35,160 nucleotides of DNA from Mesorhizobium sp. 61-13. Lineage in GTDB: Bacteria; Pseudomonadota; Alphaproteobacteria; Rhizobiales; Rhizobiaceae. How positions within the stretch are numbered: the first letter of the stretch is position 1; each line of letters begins with the position of its first letter. The position numbers and the translations under genes are program-made. The notes below the pieces were generated by a model. That model worked only from the letters and a program-made list of their open reading frames with translations. It was not told where the DNA came from and did not search any database. This document shows, in pieces, positions 33,703 to 35,160 of the stretch. The stretch covers positions 1 through 35,160 of the forward strand of contig MKRZ01000182.1 in NCBI GenBank assembly GCA_001897075.1, read 5' to 3'.

Positions 33703-34866
33703 TTATGCCGCCAGCGCCGTCTCGGTCAGCTTGACCCAATAGCTCACGCCATGCGCAATCGCCTCGTCGTTGAAGTCGTAGGCCGGATGATGCAGGCCGG
33801 CGGTCGCGCCGTTGCCGATGAAGATGAAGGCGCCGGGCCGCGCTTCCAGCATATAGGAAAAGTCCTCGCCGCCCATCACCGGTGGCATGGCACGGTGCAC
33901 CTGACTTTCGCCGGCCACGCTTGCGGCGATGTCGCTGGCAAAGACCGTCTCGTCCGGATGGTTGAAGGTCACCGGGTAGTTGGCGTCGAAATCGAGCTCC
34001 ACCGTCACGCCATAGGTCGCCGCCACGCCGTCGCAGATGGCGCGCACCCGCGCCTCGGCAAGCTTGGCCACTTCCTTCTTCAGCGTGCGTACCGTGCCGG
34101 CCAGCTCCGCCTGTTCGGGAATGACGTTATAGGCGTCGCCGGCATGGAACTTGGTTATCGACACCACCACCGCCTCGACCGGATCGACATTGCGCGAGGC
34201 AATGGTCTGCAGCGCGCCGACGAGCTGGCTGCCGACGACTATGGGGTCGAGCGTGCCGTGCGGCATCGCCGCGTGACCACCACGCCCCTTGATGCGGATG
34301 GTGAGTTCAGCCGTTGCCGCCATGATCGGACCGGGGCGGATGGCGAACTGACCGACCGGCAGGCCGGGCATGTTGTGCATGCCGAACACCTTGGCGATGC
34401 CGAAACGATCCATCAGGCCGTCCTTGACCATTTCGTTGCCGCCGCCGCCGCCTTCCTCCGCCGGCTGGAAGATCACCGCAACCGATCCGGCGAAATTGCG
34501 CGTTTCGGCAAGATACTTGGCGGCCCCCAAAAGCATGGCCGTATGCCCGTCATGACCGCAGGCATGCATCTTGCCCGGAACCGTCGAGGCATAGGGCTTG
34601 CCGGTGATCTCGTTGATCGGCAGCGCATCCATGTCGGCCCTCAGACCGATGGTGGAGCCGTTGCCGAGATTTCCCTTGATGATGCCCACGACACCGGTCT
34701 TGCCCAGCCCCGTCACCACGTCGTCGCAGCCGAATTCCTTCAGCTTGCCGGTAACGAAGGCCGCCGTCTCGAAAACGTCGAAGTTCAGTTCGGGCGTCTG
34801 GTGCAGGTGCCGGCGCCAGCCGGCGACTTCGTCCTGCAGTTCGGCGGCGCGGTTCAGGATCGGCAT
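33703..34866 (-). CDS. M20D family amidohydrolase (hippurate hydrolase/N-acyl amino acid amidohydrolase type)
   Basis: This is a metal-dependent amidase that removes acyl groups from N-acyl amino acids or related compounds. Metal-site and family motifs are clear: LRADMDALPI, MHACGHDGHTAMLLGAAK with the Cys/His ligands, FQPAEEGGGGGNEMVKDGL with the catalytic glutamate, and the C-terminal MGGEDFSYML. The GRGGHAAMPH dimerisation-domain motif is also present. The track ORF starts at 35094, but the ATG at 34866 begins the normal N-terminus (MPILNRAAELQDEVAGWRRHLHQ), giving 387 residues. Composition is like the core genome, so it probably lies outside the accessory region. Substrate specificity is not deducible. 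Confidence 0.93.
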   Translation of the reverse strand: MPILNRAAELQDEVAGWRRHLHQTPELNFDVFETAAFVTGKLKEFGCDDVVTGLGKTGVVGIIKGNLGNGSTIGLRADMDALPINEITGKPYASTVPGKMHACGHDGHTAMLLGAAKYLAETRNFAGSVAVIFQPAEEGGGGGNEMVKDGLMDRFGIAKVFGMHNMPGLPVGQFAIRPGPIMAATAELTIRIKGRGGHAAMPHGTLDPIVVGSQLVGALQTIASRNVDPVEAVVVSITKFHAGDAYNVIPEQAELAGTVRTLKKEVAKLAEARVRAICDGVAATYGVTVELDFDANYPVTFNHPDETVFASDIAASVAGESQVHRAMPPVMGGEDFSYMLEARPGAFIFIGNGATAGLHHPAYDFNDEAIAHGVSYWVKLTETALAA

Positions 34867-34913
34867 GATTGTCACACTCGTTGGTGGTTTAGCGACTTTT
34901 AAACACTTGGGAG

Positions 34914-34946
34914 GAGCCTGCCATAATTGTGAAAGGCTCAACCTTT
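34914..34946. promoter_or_regulatory. Two overlapping hairpins in the M20D leader
   Basis: GAGCCT (34914-34919) pairs with AGGCTC (34934-34939) across 14 bases. AAAGG (34932-34936) pairs with CCTTT (34942-34946) across 5 bases. The stems share bases, so only one can form at once. They lie 48-80 bases before the M20D ATG, in the gap shared with the divergent gene at 35084. Confidence 0.3.
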
Positions 34947-35083
34947 GCCATGTTGATGTCACATAGGCTAAATAGCAACTGCGCGAAAGCTGCCGGGCGG
35001 CCCCAACGGCAGGCTGGCAGCTCCGCACGGAAATCTTAGAAAGCCGCAGGCGGCTACGGCAAGAGGCGATTTCGAATTTCACG

Positions 35084-35160
35084 ATGACAAGCACGCATTT
35101 CCTGAAACGCGCACTGTTCGGCGCGCTTGTGCTGGCTGCGTCCGCTGCGCCGGCACTCGC
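35084..35160 (+). CDS. Partial gene: N-terminus of an exported protein (cut by window end)
   Basis: The frame starts MTSTHFLKRALFGALVLAAS and then AAPALA, a standard Sec signal peptide: basic start, hydrophobic core, and an AxA-type cleavage site. The mature part is beyond the window. Divergent from the M20D gene, it may be an ABC-transporter substrate-binding protein, but this is only a guess. The Shine-Dalgarno is poor (AGAGG 16 bases upstream). Confidence 0.6.
   Translation, partial: MTSTHFLKRALFGALVLAASAAPAL

Noticed and set aside
33631-34902. 423-residue plus-strand ORF
   Set aside because: It is antisense to the M20D gene; its His/Arg/Asp-rich composition is the usual shadow of a GC-rich gene, and the minus-strand frame has all family motifs.
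1-35160. CRISPR array or insertion-sequence transposase
   Set aside because: No regularly spaced repeats and no transposase-like proteins were found in the ORF track.

Overview
The window looks like chromosomal DNA of an alphaproteobacterium of the order Hyphomicrobiales (Rhizobiales), most like the Phyllobacteriaceae/Mesorhizobium group. This is judged from protein style: the split proton-translocating transhydrogenase alpha subunit, the M20D amidohydrolase, the DUF3489-DUF2924-recombinase cassette, and high third-position GC in the core genes. No database was searched, so the genus is an impression. Housekeeping-type genes sit at both ends (pntAA on the left; tRNA-Arg(CCU), an M20D peptidase and the start of an exported protein on the right). 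Almost everything between them looks accessory.

Region 1 (about 1.4-16.9 kb) is a metabolic supercluster. A two-gene ATP-dependent hydantoinase/oxoprolinase unit (hyuB-hyuA, minus strand) is divergent from a long plus-strand operon. That operon encodes a three-subunit xanthine dehydrogenase-family molybdenum hydroxylase (FAD, 2Fe-2S and molybdopterin subunits), a luciferase-like (LLM) flavin/F420 oxidoreductase, an NADPH:F420 reductase, and the F420 assembly genes cofE, cofD, cofC and a fused cofG-cofH (FO synthase). A LysR regulator follows. Cofactor synthesis, cofactor reduction, a probable F420-using enzyme, a ring hydroxylase and a cyclic-amide-opening enzyme are therefore linked. The simplest reading is a self-contained, LysR-controlled, F420-dependent pathway for breaking down an N-heterocycle; the substrate cannot be read from sequence. 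No fused or separate dehydro-F420 reductase is seen, so the F420 side chain is an open question.

Region 2 (about 17-21.8 kb) has a NUDIX hydrolase, then a fused sucrose-phosphate synthase/phosphatase convergent with a GH32/GH68-type beta-fructosidase-like enzyme. This sucrose pair is flanked by two imperfect direct copies of a 62-bp element with inverted ends.

Region 3 (about 21.8-29.8 kb) is a probable defence island, all on the minus strand. It holds a 1444-residue STAND-type P-loop NTPase with a C-terminal PD-(D/E)XK nuclease-like segment, a DUF3800 protein starting 2 bp after it, a trypsin-like serine protease with a complete triad, a stretch of decayed coding sequence, and a SIR2-like protein. 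Signalling NTPases beside trypsin-like proteases, and SIR2 domains in anti-phage systems, are established themes; this exact combination is not one I recognise. It is the strongest candidate for a new defence system here.

Region 4 (about 30.2-33.6 kb) is a mobility module: a small unknown protein, DUF3489 and DUF2924 proteins and a large serine recombinase, ending about 200 bp from the 3' end of tRNA-Arg(CCU). No second attachment-site copy was found by eye.
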